Assembly (NCBI GenBank): GCA_964585545.1
Contig: CAZPDT010000010.1
Coordinates: forward strand, 1 to 64,000
Reading direction: 5' to 3'
Source: Brumimicrobium sp964585545
Lineage (GTDB): Bacteria; Bacteroidota; Bacteroidia; Flavobacteriales_D; Crocinitomicaceae
Length of the DNA: 64,000 bases
This document shows positions 27,690 to 36,736 of this stretch, piece by piece (the stretch's first letter is position 1; each line of letters opens with the position of its first letter). A program made the translations under genes and the position numbers. The notes below the pieces were generated by a model. It was given only the letters and a program-made list of their open reading frames with translations, was not told the origin of the DNA and made no database searches.

Positions 27690-28322
27690 ATGATGGAAGA
27701 TGAATTTTTAAAACCAATTCGAAAGTCGTTTAAAAGATGGTATTTACCCGTAATCACAGGGTGTATCTTATCGCTTATTGGACTTTGGACCTTTGGTAAT
27801 CCAGAAAAAGCATATGTTGGTTTATCGTTATTGTTCAGTATCTCTTTTGTTGTTTTTGGAGCTTTAGAAACACTTTTTTCCATCAACCACAAAAGGCAGT
27901 TTGACAACAGTTTGGTGCTTGGGATTATCACCTTATTAATCGGTATTCTATTATTAATCAACCCTAAGTTGTCAATGTTTGCATTGGCGTTATATGTTGG
28001 GTTTCTTATTCTTTTTCGCTCATTTATTGTCATTGGAATTGCCCTTGACTTAAAAAGTTATAAAACTCCTAACTGGGGTTGGCTTTTATTTTTTGGTATT
28101 TTAGGTGTTTTCTTCTCCTTTGTTCTTATTTGGAACCCTGTATTGGGGGGGTTATCAATTGTTGTATGGACAGGAATGGCGCTTTTAACAGGAGGAATAT
28201 TTAACCTTTTCCTCGGATTTAAAATGAGGAAAATGTATAAAAAATGGAGCAATATATCAGATGAGGTAAAAGCACAATACCTAGAGGTAGAAAATAAGCT
28301 AGAAGATGAACTTGGAAAATAG
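27690..28322 (+). CDS. HdeD/DUF308-family membrane protein
   Basis: A 210-residue inner-membrane protein with six hydrophobic helices in three pairs, each pair ending in a short charged loop (LIGLWTFGNPEKAY, LLLINPKL, LIWNPVLGG). This is the DUF308 repeat of HdeD, linked to acid resistance in enterobacteria. A charged C-terminal tail (KAQYLEVENKLEDELGK) is cytoplasmic. Two consecutive ATG codons begin the frame. The next gene's ATG directly follows its TAG, so the two are translationally coupled. Confidence 0.8.
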   Translation: MMEDEFLKPIRKSFKRWYLPVITGCILSLIGLWTFGNPEKAYVGLSLLFSISFVVFGALETLFSINHKRQFDNSLVLGIITLLIGILLLINPKLSMFALALYVGFLILFRSFIVIGIALDLKSYKTPNWGWLLFFGILGVFFSFVLIWNPVLGGLSIVVWTGMALLTGGIFNLFLGFKMRKMYKKWSNISDEVKAQYLEVENKLEDELGK

Positions 28323-28529
28323 ATGAAGGCGCTCCTCCATTCACAAATTACATGTCCCTACTGTGGCCATCAAAAAACCGAAGTAATGCCTACAAATTCT
28401 TGTCAGTTTTTTTACACCTGTGAAAACTGTAAGAAAACATTACGGCCAAAAGAGGGAGATTGTTGTGTATTTTGCAGCTTCGGATCTGTAGAATGTCCAC
28501 CCAAACAGCAAGGAGATGAATGTTGTTAA
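28323..28529 (+). CDS. GDCCVFCS-type cysteine-rich mini-protein
   Basis: A 68-residue protein with ten cysteines: a zinc-ribbon pattern CPYC...CENC, followed by GDCCVFCSFGSVECPPKQ, the signature of a small family often seen beside metal-stress genes. It probably binds a soft metal ion; the ligand is not known. It begins immediately after the stop of the DUF308 gene (TAGATG), so the two products are likely made together. That linkage suggests an acid or metal stress unit, which is inference. Confidence 0.8.
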   Translation: MKALLHSQITCPYCGHQKTEVMPTNSCQFFYTCENCKKTLRPKEGDCCVFCSFGSVECPPKQQGDECC

Positions 28530-28541
28530 CCAAGACAAGAG

Positions 28542-28577
28542 TTCTTTGTAACATAAGATAGCTAACTTTTATGCTTA
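28542..28577 (+). repeat. intergenic repeat family A, copy 1
   Basis: Contains TTTGTAACATAAGATAGC followed by TAACTTTTATGCTTA. The same string recurs with few changes at 40640 and 44253. It lies 12 bases after a stop codon. Confidence 0.6.
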
Positions 28578-28668
28578 TGAAGACCTACTAAATGGCATAC
28601 ACTATTGAACAAAAAGGAAATTAACCATAATTGTATGATTATAATATAAATAAATGATTTATTAGACA

Positions 28669-28730
28669 GGATTATTCATCCATTTTATATTCCAAAGCTA
28701 TTGCCCTCTTAGCTTTCATAACAAAAACCT
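28669..28730 (+). repeat. intergenic repeat family B, copy 1
   Basis: Reads GATTATTCATCCATTTTATA then TTCCAAAGCTATTGCC and AGCTTTCATAACAAAAACC. Both ends of this element recur at 54880 and 54988-55040, and its second half at 33655. Confidence 0.55.
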
Positions 28731-28781
28731 ATGACTAATTTGGATTAAAATATATAAGGGTTTAGCTAGAACACAATAAAC

Positions 28782-29663
28782 TTATTGTAACTGTATAGGA
28801 ATTAATCCCCGAACGCCCATATCTACAACAGTATCTCCGTTTAAAGGTTCAAAGATATTATTGTCCATTTTATCTTTCCATTCAAAACTATTGTTGGTAC
28901 TAAAAGAAAGCTCAACAATAACATCTTCTGTTTCATTTCCTGTAATTTTGAACGGTTGAAGAAATTGACCTGTAACCACACAACTTCCTGGAGGAATAGG
29001 TGAAGTAGAATTTATAGGATTCGGTACTGTAGTTCCTGGGGCTTGTCCTTCAGTTACTAATGGCTCACTCATAAATTGATTGGGATGTGTTTCCCAACCC
29101 CAATATCCTTGAAGTTTATTGCCGTTTACTGACACGGTTTGAGTACTGATTTTATAGTTACTAATGTGTGTATTAAACCCAACAAATGAAGCCAATGTGC
29201 CAACCATTGGCTGACCATAAGCACGAAAATCAACATCGTAGTTTTGGTAAATTAATGACACACGCGCCCATGTATATTCTCCTGGCTGAACATCTTTTAA
29301 ATTTAGTGCGAAAAATTCTTCTCCATTCCCTACTTTTATGGCTTTATCAAAATCAGCAGGTTCTGGGTTAGCACCTCCGTAAGCAATTGTTTCTCCTTTA
29401 TATACAACCTCTCCATCACCCAATTGAGTATAAGCATTGGGGGCAAGCTCAATATAATGTAACGAAATTGTATTAAATCTAGGATTCTGAGCTCCATGTC
29501 CCATCGGCACATTTACTGGATTTCCAAAAGCATCCAAACGAGCTTGTGTAGAGTCCATTTTAATTTTAAAAATAAGTTGGGGCTGATCGGGGTCTACCTC
29601 TTTCTTTTTACAAGCAAAGGTTGTCCCAATAATTAAAGCAAGAAAAAATATCTTATGTCTCAT
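28782..29663 (-). CDS. lipoprotein of unknown function
   Basis: I choose the ATG at 29663, which gives MRHKIFFLALIIGTTFAC, a clean lipoprotein signal; an ATG 24 bases upstream would add a redundant hydrophobic stretch. The 293-residue product has beta-rich, Asn/Gly/Pro-rich sequence with the recurring pattern of envelope proteins that count or chelate metals (GWETHPNQF), and ends VDMGVRGLIPIQL. It is not the MbnP signature. A TAnnTTTG box (minus strand, 29705-29698) lies about 35 bases upstream. It stands alone between convergent and divergent neighbours. Confidence 0.7.
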   Translation of the reverse strand: MRHKIFFLALIIGTTFACKKKEVDPDQPQLIFKIKMDSTQARLDAFGNPVNVPMGHGAQNPRFNTISLHYIELAPNAYTQLGDGEVVYKGETIAYGGANPEPADFDKAIKVGNGEEFFALNLKDVQPGEYTWARVSLIYQNYDVDFRAYGQPMVGTLASFVGFNTHISNYKISTQTVSVNGNKLQGYWGWETHPNQFMSEPLVTEGQAPGTTVPNPINSTSPIPPGSCVVTGQFLQPFKITGNETEDVIVELSFSTNNSFEWKDKMDNNIFEPLNGDTVVDMGVRGLIPIQLQ

Positions 29664-29885
29664 CAATAACAGTTTTAGTTTTAACAAATTAACAATACAA
29701 ACCTATGAAAAATATTTAACAAAGGTTCTTCAATCCACCACTTTTTTGTCACATTTACTCATTTAATTTACAAAAACGAAAAAAAACTCCCAGTTATTTT
29801 CTAGCATAAAAAAGGGTGAAAATTGAGCTCAAGAAAGCATCTACAATCCAATTTTATTTACTTATTTTGACAATAAAACACAACA

Positions 29886-30227
29886 ATGTCGAACATTAGC
29901 ACCATTAATTGGACGGATTTTTCCAAAATAGAAATAAGGACTGGAACCATTATTGAAGCAACAATTTTTAAAGAAGCCCATAAACCTGCATATAAAATGA
30001 TTGTCGATTTTGGAGAGTTAGGATATCGTAAAACTTCAGCCCAAATAACAAAATTATATTCCCCAAAAGAATTGATTGGAAAACAGGTTGTTGCAGTTGT
30101 GAATTTCCCAAAAAAACAAATTGCCAATATTCAAAGTGAATGTCTTGTCCTAGGAGCAGTGGACAACGATGAAGTGACCTTGCTTTCAACCGACAAAAAA
30201 ACAAGCAATGGATTGCGTATTGGTTAA
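29886..30227 (+). CDS. csaA: CsaA-type tRNA-binding domain protein
   Basis: A 113-residue single-domain OB-fold protein. IEIRTGTIIEATIFKEAHKPAYKMIVDFG near the start and AVVNFPKKQIANIQSECLVLGA in the second half are typical of CsaA and of the tRNA-binding domains of methionyl- and phenylalanyl-tRNA synthetases. CsaA homodimers bind tRNA and were described as chaperones for secretion; which role matters here is unknown. Length matches the family. Confidence 0.9.
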   Translation: MSNISTINWTDFSKIEIRTGTIIEATIFKEAHKPAYKMIVDFGELGYRKTSAQITKLYSPKELIGKQVVAVVNFPKKQIANIQSECLVLGAVDNDEVTLLSTDKKTSNGLRIG

Positions 30228-30275
30228 AATTAAATTGTACATTTAGGATCCACACTTACATTTAACCTTTAAACA

Positions 30276-30641
30276 ATGGAAATTACTTCTCAAATTTTAA
30301 TTGCAATTATTGCCTTTGAACACCTTTACTTTCTATGGCTGGAAATGTTTGGATGGGAAAGTAAGGGAAAAAAGGTCTTTAAGGGTGTCATGGAGGTCAA
30401 TTTATTTGAACCTACAAGAGGTCTCGCTGCCAATCAAGGTCTGTACAATGGTTTTCTCGCTGCGGGTTTAATATGGACTTTCTTTATTCGTGATTCTATC
30501 TGGGCGACCAATATCGCTATCTTTTTTCTTTGTTGTGTAATTGTTGCGGGCATTTTTGGAGCAATGACCATTTTTAAAAAACTGTTTTTTATTCAAACTA
30601 TACCCGCCATTATTGCTCTTGTTTTTGCACTATTGCAATGA
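30276..30641 (+). CDS. DUF1304 membrane protein
   Basis: A 121-residue integral membrane protein with four predicted helices. The family motif FEHLYFLWLEMFGWES near the N-terminus and LAANQGLYNGFLAAGLIW in the middle identify DUF1304. The biochemical role is unknown. It follows csaA by 48 bases and may be on the same transcript. Confidence 0.85.
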   Translation: MEITSQILIAIIAFEHLYFLWLEMFGWESKGKKVFKGVMEVNLFEPTRGLAANQGLYNGFLAAGLIWTFFIRDSIWATNIAIFFLCCVIVAGIFGAMTIFKKLFFIQTIPAIIALVFALLQ

Positions 30642-30689
30642 GTAAGCCCTACTTTAACAATTTTTTTTCAGTCATTTGATTTGAATTGA

Positions 30690-30697
30690 TATCTTTG
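30690..30697 (+). promoter_or_regulatory. -7 box of the nhaA promoter
   Basis: TATCTTTG matches TAnnTTTG and is 75 bases before the nhaA start. No TTG is at ideal -33 spacing, so the assignment rests on the -7 box. Confidence 0.4.
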
Positions 30698-30771
30698 TAA
30701 CTTTTATAAATTAAAGGGGGGATAACATGTTGTAAAACGCTGTTAGATTTCACACTAAAACAAAAACTTTA

Positions 30772-31920
30772 ATGAAAGTAGTAAAATTATTTAACGAATT
30801 TTTTGAAAGTGAAAAAGCAGGAGGACTCATTCTAATCGGTATTACTGTTATCTCCTTGGTTTTAACCAATTTCATAATTGGTGAAAGTTACCACGACTTT
30901 TTTCAGATATATCTTGGCGGCCTCAGTATTGAACACTGGATTAATGATGGATTAATGACCATTTTCTTTTTGCTTATCGGTTTGGAACTGGAAAGAGAAA
31001 TTTATCGGGGTGAACTTTCCAATATAAAAAACGCTTTATTACCTATATTTGGAGCTTTGGGCGGTATTATTGTCCCCGCAGGAATATATTTACTGTTCAA
31101 CATGGGAACCATTACACAATCAGGTGCAGGTATCCCCATGGCCACAGACATTGCCTTCGCATTGGGTGTTTTATCCTTATTGGGCAGTAGAGTTCCGCTT
31201 TCTTTAAAAATATTCTTGACGGCATTGGCTGTAATTGATGATTTAGGGGCGATTATTATTATCGCTGTTTTTTATACTACAACTTTATCCTGGATCAACC
31301 TCATCATTGCTTTGTCTGTATTTATACTTCTTTTGGTATTCAATAAATTAAAGATTAAAAGCCTTATCCCCTATCTTATTGGCGGCGTAGTAATGTGGTA
31401 TTTTATGTTAAATTCTGGTGTTCATGCTACAATTACTGGTGTTTTATTGGCTTTTGCAATCCCCTTTGGAAAGGGAGACGAAAAATCACCTTCCTACAAG
31501 TTGCAACACTTTTTACACAAACCCGTTGCATTTTTTGTCTTGCCCATCTTTGCGCTTGCCAACACAGCCATATTTTTCAGTGGAGATCTTTCACAAACAC
31601 TTTCCGAAAATTATAGTTTAGGAATCTCACTAGGACTCATTGTGGGTAAACCTGTCGGTATTTTCATCTTTACATTCTTTGCTGTATCCATTGGGTTGTG
31701 CAAGCTCCCAAAAGTACTCAGTTGGAAGTCTATTTTTGGTGTAGGCCTCTTAGGAGGAATAGGATTTACCATGTCTATTTTTATTACACTACTCGCTTTT
31801 GATGATCAGACAATAATTAATAATTCAAAATTAATTATTCTTCTTTCTTCACTAGTTGCTGGTCTATTGGGCTTCTTTATGTTAAAATGGATTTATAGAA
31901 AAACACCTGATAACGCTTAA
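30772..31920 (+). CDS. nhaA: NhaA Na+/H+ antiporter
   Basis: A 382-residue protein with about 12 membrane helices. It shows family motifs LLIGLELEREIYRGEL, GGIIVPAG, MATDIAFALGVLSLLG, AVIDDLGAIIIIA with the two adjacent aspartates that carry sodium and protons, and SGVHATITGVLLAFAIP. It expels sodium in exchange for protons and supports pH and salt tolerance. Length is typical. It has its own upstream region of about 130 bases. Confidence 0.95.
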   Translation: MKVVKLFNEFFESEKAGGLILIGITVISLVLTNFIIGESYHDFFQIYLGGLSIEHWINDGLMTIFFLLIGLELEREIYRGELSNIKNALLPIFGALGGIIVPAGIYLLFNMGTITQSGAGIPMATDIAFALGVLSLLGSRVPLSLKIFLTALAVIDDLGAIIIIAVFYTTTLSWINLIIALSVFILLLVFNKLKIKSLIPYLIGGVVMWYFMLNSGVHATITGVLLAFAIPFGKGDEKSPSYKLQHFLHKPVAFFVLPIFALANTAIFFSGDLSQTLSENYSLGISLGLIVGKPVGIFIFTFFAVSIGLCKLPKVLSWKSIFGVGLLGGIGFTMSIFITLLAFDDQTIINNSKLIILLSSLVAGLLGFFMLKWIYRKTPDNA

Positions 31921-31977
31921 AAAAATTCCAAAAAATAAACAAATCGAATTTAGTATGTATATGTGTGCTTTTTTTCA

Positions 31978-31985
31978 TATCTTTG
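31978..31985 (+). promoter_or_regulatory. -7 box before the sorting-domain gene
   Basis: TATCTTTG, 33 bases upstream of the ATG at 32019, fits TAnnTTTG. The -33 element is not clear. Confidence 0.45.
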
Positions 31986-32018
31986 TAATTGTACTTACTA
32001 ATTTCTAACTTCAAAATT

Positions 32019-33575
32019 ATGAAAACACTCACTACTGTCTTTCTTATTTTATTATCAACATTGTCTTACGCACAATGTACAATAGATTATTCGCCCACAA
32101 TACCGGGCACGTATCCAGCAGTTTTGCCCGACGGAATGGTCGGAACACCTTACGATGAGGATTTAACCATCCTGTTCCCAGCTGATTCTGTCGGAGCTAA
32201 CTATATTTCTTTCCAAATCAATAGCGTTGAATTGCCACTTGGTTTAACATGGGAATGTAACAATGTTGTGAACAATTGTGAGTACAATCCCCAACAAGAC
32301 CCGTTTGCTTGTATTCGTATTTATGGTACACCTGCCGAATCAGGATAAATAACTGTAAATATCACCTCAAATGCTGTACTTGCTGGAAACATAGAAACAA
32401 CCTATACCGTTGCTTCAGATTTAGAAATTTATCCCTCAACGAAAAGCAATTTAAACTTTACAATGACGCCTGGCTTTGGATGTGGTCCAACTGACATTAA
32501 TTTCTCTATCATAAATCCAATAAACTATACGCCTGTAGCAGGACAAACCAATGGAATTTCTTACAAATGGGAATTTGGAAATGGCCAAATGTCAAACCTA
32601 GAAAACCCTCCAACACAAACTTTTAATAGTGTCAGCAGTTATCCCGTACAATTAACGGAAATTTACGACACAATAGGCTTTTACATAAAAGAAGTAAAAA
32701 TCACCAGTGTTGGTTGTGATGATGCTATAGGATATGGAGAACCCGATATTTATATTGAATTAATTGATGGAGACAATGTAACGGTATACACAACAGAGCC
32801 TACTCCAAACGATGATAACTTACCCCAAATTTATTCAATGAACGTACAACTGAACAATCCTCCTTATAAAATAAGAATAATGGATGATGACAGTGACAAC
32901 ATGTGGGGTACAGCTGACGATAATTGTATCAATGGCGATGAAAATTCAGCAACAACTGATCTCCTTTTACCTGATGTTAATCAGTATGGTACAACTACGC
33001 AATCTGCAACAAACCAATCTCTTAGTTTTACTTATGATATTTACAAAGACACCTCTCATGTTGTTTCTTTTGACACAATTCATATTTATGCCAATCCCAG
33101 CACTCCTGTTATTACAATGGATATGAACAATCCTGTTTCCATAAGTACACCTGATTTGGGGTATGTATATCAATGGAACCAAGATAATAATCCAATGTAC
33201 GATGCCAATAACGTTATTATTTATCCTTCTGAGCAAGGTGATTATACAGTTGTTGCAGTGAACGAGCATGGATGCTACAGCACTTCTGATCCCGTGAGCT
33301 ATACGCCGGTAGGTCTTTCAGAGCTATCAAAATCCAGTTTTAAACTCTATCCAAATCCAACAACTGGAGTTGTCTATATCGAAACTGCAGAAACAATAAA
33401 AAATTCAAACCTTTCTATTATTGATTTAACAGGACGTATCCTACTAACGCAAGCACTCAATGGAAAAAATATATTCCAAATTGATGCATCTATCTTATCT
33501 GAAGGTATTTACATTGTAAATATTGGCAAAAATGATGGAACTGTTTCTACACAAAGGCTTGTGGTAACTGAATAG
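32019..33575 (+). pseudogene. type IX-secreted PKD-type protein with in-frame stop
   Basis: Starts at ATG 32019 with signal MKTLTTVFLILLSTLSYAQ and runs to a TAA at 32346-32348 (109 residues). The same frame then continues without interruption (ITVNITSNAVLAG...) to 33575, including a PKD-like segment (YKWEFGNGQMSNLENPP) and a C-terminal type A sorting domain (FKLYPNPTTGVVYIE...GIYIVNIG). A single nonsense codon therefore splits a gene of 518 codons. The downstream part is fully open and shows no other decay, so the lesion is recent, a read error, or read through. An ATG at 32463 cannot give a secreted product because it lacks the signal. Confidence 0.85.
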
Positions 33576-33600
33576 ATGGAGCTAAACACAATCTTTTTTT

Positions 33601-33645
33601 CGCTAATTTCTTTGACTGGTAGTTAAAGAAATTAGCGACTTTTTT
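33601..33645 (+). terminator. strong Rho-independent terminator
   Basis: Thirteen-base perfect arms CGCTAATTTCTTT (33601-33613) and AAAGAAATTAGCG (33625-33637) around an 11-base loop, followed by ACTTTTTTAA. It ends the sorting-domain gene. Confidence 0.88.
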
Positions 33646-33654
33646 AATAAACAC

Positions 33655-33715
33655 CTGTGTGTCCTCAATCTGTTGCCATTTTACCGTTTCAAAACGAAAT
33701 CCCATGAATACTTCG
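33655..33715 (+). repeat. intergenic repeat family B, copy 2
   Basis: TGTTGCCATTTTACC, GTTTCAAAACGAAATCC and CATGAA align with the copy at 54988-55040 over about 60 bases with short indels. It sits between a terminator and the next promoter. Confidence 0.5.
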
Positions 33716-33746
33716 TTTAAATTAATCTACTTCGGTTTTTTTATTT

Positions 33747-33754
33747 TAACTTTG
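33747..33754 (+). promoter_or_regulatory. -7 box of the exporter gene
   Basis: TAACTTTG, 24 bases before the ATG at 33779, matches TAnnTTTG; no good -33 TTG. Confidence 0.4.
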
Positions 33755-33778
33755 CTCGCCTAATTTTAGTATAAGTTC

Positions 33779-36700
33779 ATGTGGTTTAAGTTTTCACAGT
33801 TTATCTTAAGATACAGAATAGCGATTATTTCCCTTATTGCTTTATTAACTGCAATGTTTGGATATTACGCTTTGACCAGCTTGGACGTAGACAATAAGTA
33901 TGGAAACACCCTTCCTAAAAATTCTCCCGCTCAAGACGAATACCTTAAATTCAAAGAAATGTTTGGAGAGAATAAAGGTGTTCTGGTCTTCGCTATAAAA
34001 ACAGACAGCCTTTATACGGAGGAAAACTTTTTAAAATGGAAAGACTTAGGCGATGAAGTCGCTGCCTTGGACGGCATACAAGCTGTATTCTCTGAAACAG
34101 ACTTATTTACGATAAAGAACAATACCACCAAAAGGAAATTTGAAGTTGAGCCAATTTTTAAAGATACCACTTTTCAAAACAAATCGATTAACCAAATACG
34201 GGAACAAATTCGCAAGGTCCCTTTATACGACGGTCTATTATACAACGATTCAACAAATGTTTCTTTGATGATGGTGTCAATTGATGAAAACTATTTGTCC
34301 GATCAAAACAAATCAGACGTGGTGTTAGATGCAGAGGCCATTGCTCAAAGTTATGAATCTACTTTTGGCAAAATACACTTCGCAGGACTTCCCCATATTC
34401 GAATCGTATTGGCAAAGAGGGTAATCAATGAAATGTATATTTTTATTGGTTTAACTATTATTGTAACTTCCATTCTTTTGTACCTGTTTTTTCGATCTGT
34501 TAGGGTTGTGCTCTTTTGTAATATTGTTGTCTTCACTGCTGTAATCTGGACCCTGGGAAGCATTGCGCTAATGGGCTTTAAAATCTCCATACTCATGGCA
34601 ATGATTCCTCCCCTGATGATAGTTATTGGAATCCCAGATTGTATTTATCTGCTCATGAAATTCCATCAAGAATTCAAAGACCATGGCAATAAAATTAAGG
34701 CGCTTTCAAGGGTCATTCAAAGAGTAGGAAATGCGACCTTTTTAACCAACCTAACAACAGCCTTAGGTTTCTGTACTTTTATTTTTGTCAACTCTGTAAA
34801 ACTGGCAGAATTTGGTATCGCTTCATCATTAAATATTATCGGCGTATTTATCCTCTCGATTACCATTATCCCAATTCTATTTTCGTTCTCCAAATCACCT
34901 AAAGAAAGGCATCTACGTCATCTCGATAAAAAGTTTTCAAGAACAATATCCAGCAGATTAGCTTTTATTACCACAACTCACAGAAAAAGAATTTATATGG
35001 TTTCTGCTGGTGTAATAATAATTGCAATCATCGGTGCTACTCAAATGGAAACCACTGGAAACCTTACGAGTGATTTGCCAAAGGGAGACCCCATTTTAAA
35101 AGATATTAACTTTATTCAGGATAATTTTAAAGGAGCAATCCCTTTTGAAATCCTTATTGATTACAAGAAAGATGCAAGGAAGTTTGATGGCACGCTTCTT
35201 AGAAAAATTGAAGCAGTACAAGACAGTTTAATGAAAGACTCTACGCTCAGTAAGTCTCTTTCCATTGTTAACTTTATGAAGTTAATCAATATGGCTTATT
35301 ACGGTAACAATCCTCAAATGTATAAGCTCATCAAGCGCAAGGATATGCTGAACTTGAAAGATTATGTGGATGCTTTTCAAAAGGATATGGCCAAGAAAAA
35401 CACCATTTTTGCTTACCAAGATTCTATTAGAGAAGGAAATATGGCCTATGAAGACTCTTTAATGTATCTTAGCCCAAAGGTAGCAAAAGCAGTTTTAGAT
35501 TACACGCCCGCTCCAGACACAACGGATTCAATTAAAGTTGTTCCTTATCCTTCTCATGAGGAAATCGCAACATTTCTCAAAAAAAATAAAAACCCCAAAT
35601 CTGTCTTAAACGTATCGGAACGGTTATTCCCATCCGCTGCAATTGGCCTTTCACTTAAAGAATTAATCGATACTTCTAATACCACATTGCGCATTCGAAT
35701 GCAAGTACATGATCTGGGATCTTATGAAATGAGCCATAAAATCAATCAAGTTGCTGGGTTGTTAGATACTGTTTTAAACCCTGATTACAATCAAGCAATT
35801 GCCTTTTTACACCATTTTGAAGAAGGCGATGTCAGCTATGCAGACTCAATTTTTGCATTGTCTAATGCCTATAGAAACAATGTTACGTATGCTTTAGCAA
35901 AAGGTAATGATTCCCTCCAGTTTCAGTTTGATCTTCAACCAGAATTGCTCTCAACATATTATCAAAAAGACAATTTTAAATCCATTCTTAAAAAGGGAAT
36001 TGAAAAAGAGAAGTTGGATTATATGATCACTGGGATCTCTGTGGTAGTCGCTGAAGGAACACAGTATTTAATCAGTAATTTATTAACCAGCATTATCTTT
36101 GCCGTAATTACTATAGCGCTATTAATGGCACTTTTATTTGGTTCTTTTAAAATGGTACTCATTTCTATGGTTCCCAACCTTATTCCTTTAGTAGTCACTG
36201 CAGGACTTATGGGCTACTTTGAAATTCCATTAAAGCCATCCACACTCTTAGTGTTTAGTATTGCATTTGGAATAAGCGTAGACAATACCATACAGTTCCT
36301 TTCTCGATACCGTCATCAAATGAAACTTCGCAGTTATGACAAGAAAGGTTGTATCATCAATGCCCTCTCCGAAACTGGAGCAACGATGTATTATACAGCC
36401 ATAGTCTTGGTTTGTGGCTTTTCAATGTTTGTTTTTTCCCAGTTTGGAGGAACAAAAGCTTTAGGCCTTTTGGTTTCTCTTACCTTACTCATCGCTTTGT
36501 TTACCAACTCTATGTTAGTTCCTGCGTTATTGTTTAGTTTGGAAAGAGGTATTGACAAAAAAGCCTACAAAGAACCTTTTATAAAAATCTATGACGAAGA
36601 GGTTGATATTAATTTATCAGAACTTAAAGTCGGACATAGATTAAGGAAAGATGAAACCAGTAATAACCACAATAGTTCTGATAAAAAGGAGGAAGGATAA
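33779..36700 (+). CDS. RND/MMPL-family transporter
   Basis: A 973-residue inner-membrane protein with the duplicated RND layout: one N-terminal helix, a large periplasmic domain, a bundle of helices with the sterol-sensing-like motif MIPPLMIVIGIPDCIYLLMKF, then a second periplasmic domain and a second bundle (LMALLFGSFKMVLISMVPNL, FGISVDNTIQFLSRYRHQ). It belongs to the MMPL/predicted exporter branch that moves lipids or hopanoid-like molecules rather than drugs; the substrate is unknown. A hydrophilic C-terminal tail is cytoplasmic. No membrane-fusion or outer-membrane partner is encoded nearby. The polyprenyl synthase gene starts 36 bases downstream. Confidence 0.88.
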   Translation: MWFKFSQFILRYRIAIISLIALLTAMFGYYALTSLDVDNKYGNTLPKNSPAQDEYLKFKEMFGENKGVLVFAIKTDSLYTEENFLKWKDLGDEVAALDGIQAVFSETDLFTIKNNTTKRKFEVEPIFKDTTFQNKSINQIREQIRKVPLYDGLLYNDSTNVSLMMVSIDENYLSDQNKSDVVLDAEAIAQSYESTFGKIHFAGLPHIRIVLAKRVINEMYIFIGLTIIVTSILLYLFFRSVRVVLFCNIVVFTAVIWTLGSIALMGFKISILMAMIPPLMIVIGIPDCIYLLMKFHQEFKDHGNKIKALSRVIQRVGNATFLTNLTTALGFCTFIFVNSVKLAEFGIASSLNIIGVFILSITIIPILFSFSKSPKERHLRHLDKKFSRTISSRLAFITTTHRKRIYMVSAGVIIIAIIGATQMETTGNLTSDLPKGDPILKDINFIQDNFKGAIPFEILIDYKKDARKFDGTLLRKIEAVQDSLMKDSTLSKSLSIVNFMKLINMAYYGNNPQMYKLIKRKDMLNLKDYVDAFQKDMAKKNTIFAYQDSIREGNMAYEDSLMYLSPKVAKAVLDYTPAPDTTDSIKVVPYPSHEEIATFLKKNKNPKSVLNVSERLFPSAAIGLSLKELIDTSNTTLRIRMQVHDLGSYEMSHKINQVAGLLDTVLNPDYNQAIAFLHHFEEGDVSYADSIFALSNAYRNNVTYALAKGNDSLQFQFDLQPELLSTYYQKDNFKSILKKGIEKEKLDYMITGISVVVAEGTQYLISNLLTSIIFAVITIALLMALLFGSFKMVLISMVPNLIPLVVTAGLMGYFEIPLKPSTLLVFSIAFGISVDNTIQFLSRYRHQMKLRSYDKKGCIINALSETGATMYYTAIVLVCGFSMFVFSQFGGTKALGLLVSLTLLIALFTNSMLVPALLFSLERGIDKKAYKEPFIKIYDEEVDINLSELKVGHRLRKDETSNNHNSSDKKEEG

Positions 36701-36736
36701 ACCCAGCCCCTTTTTTATAAAGACAAAAGTTTAAAA

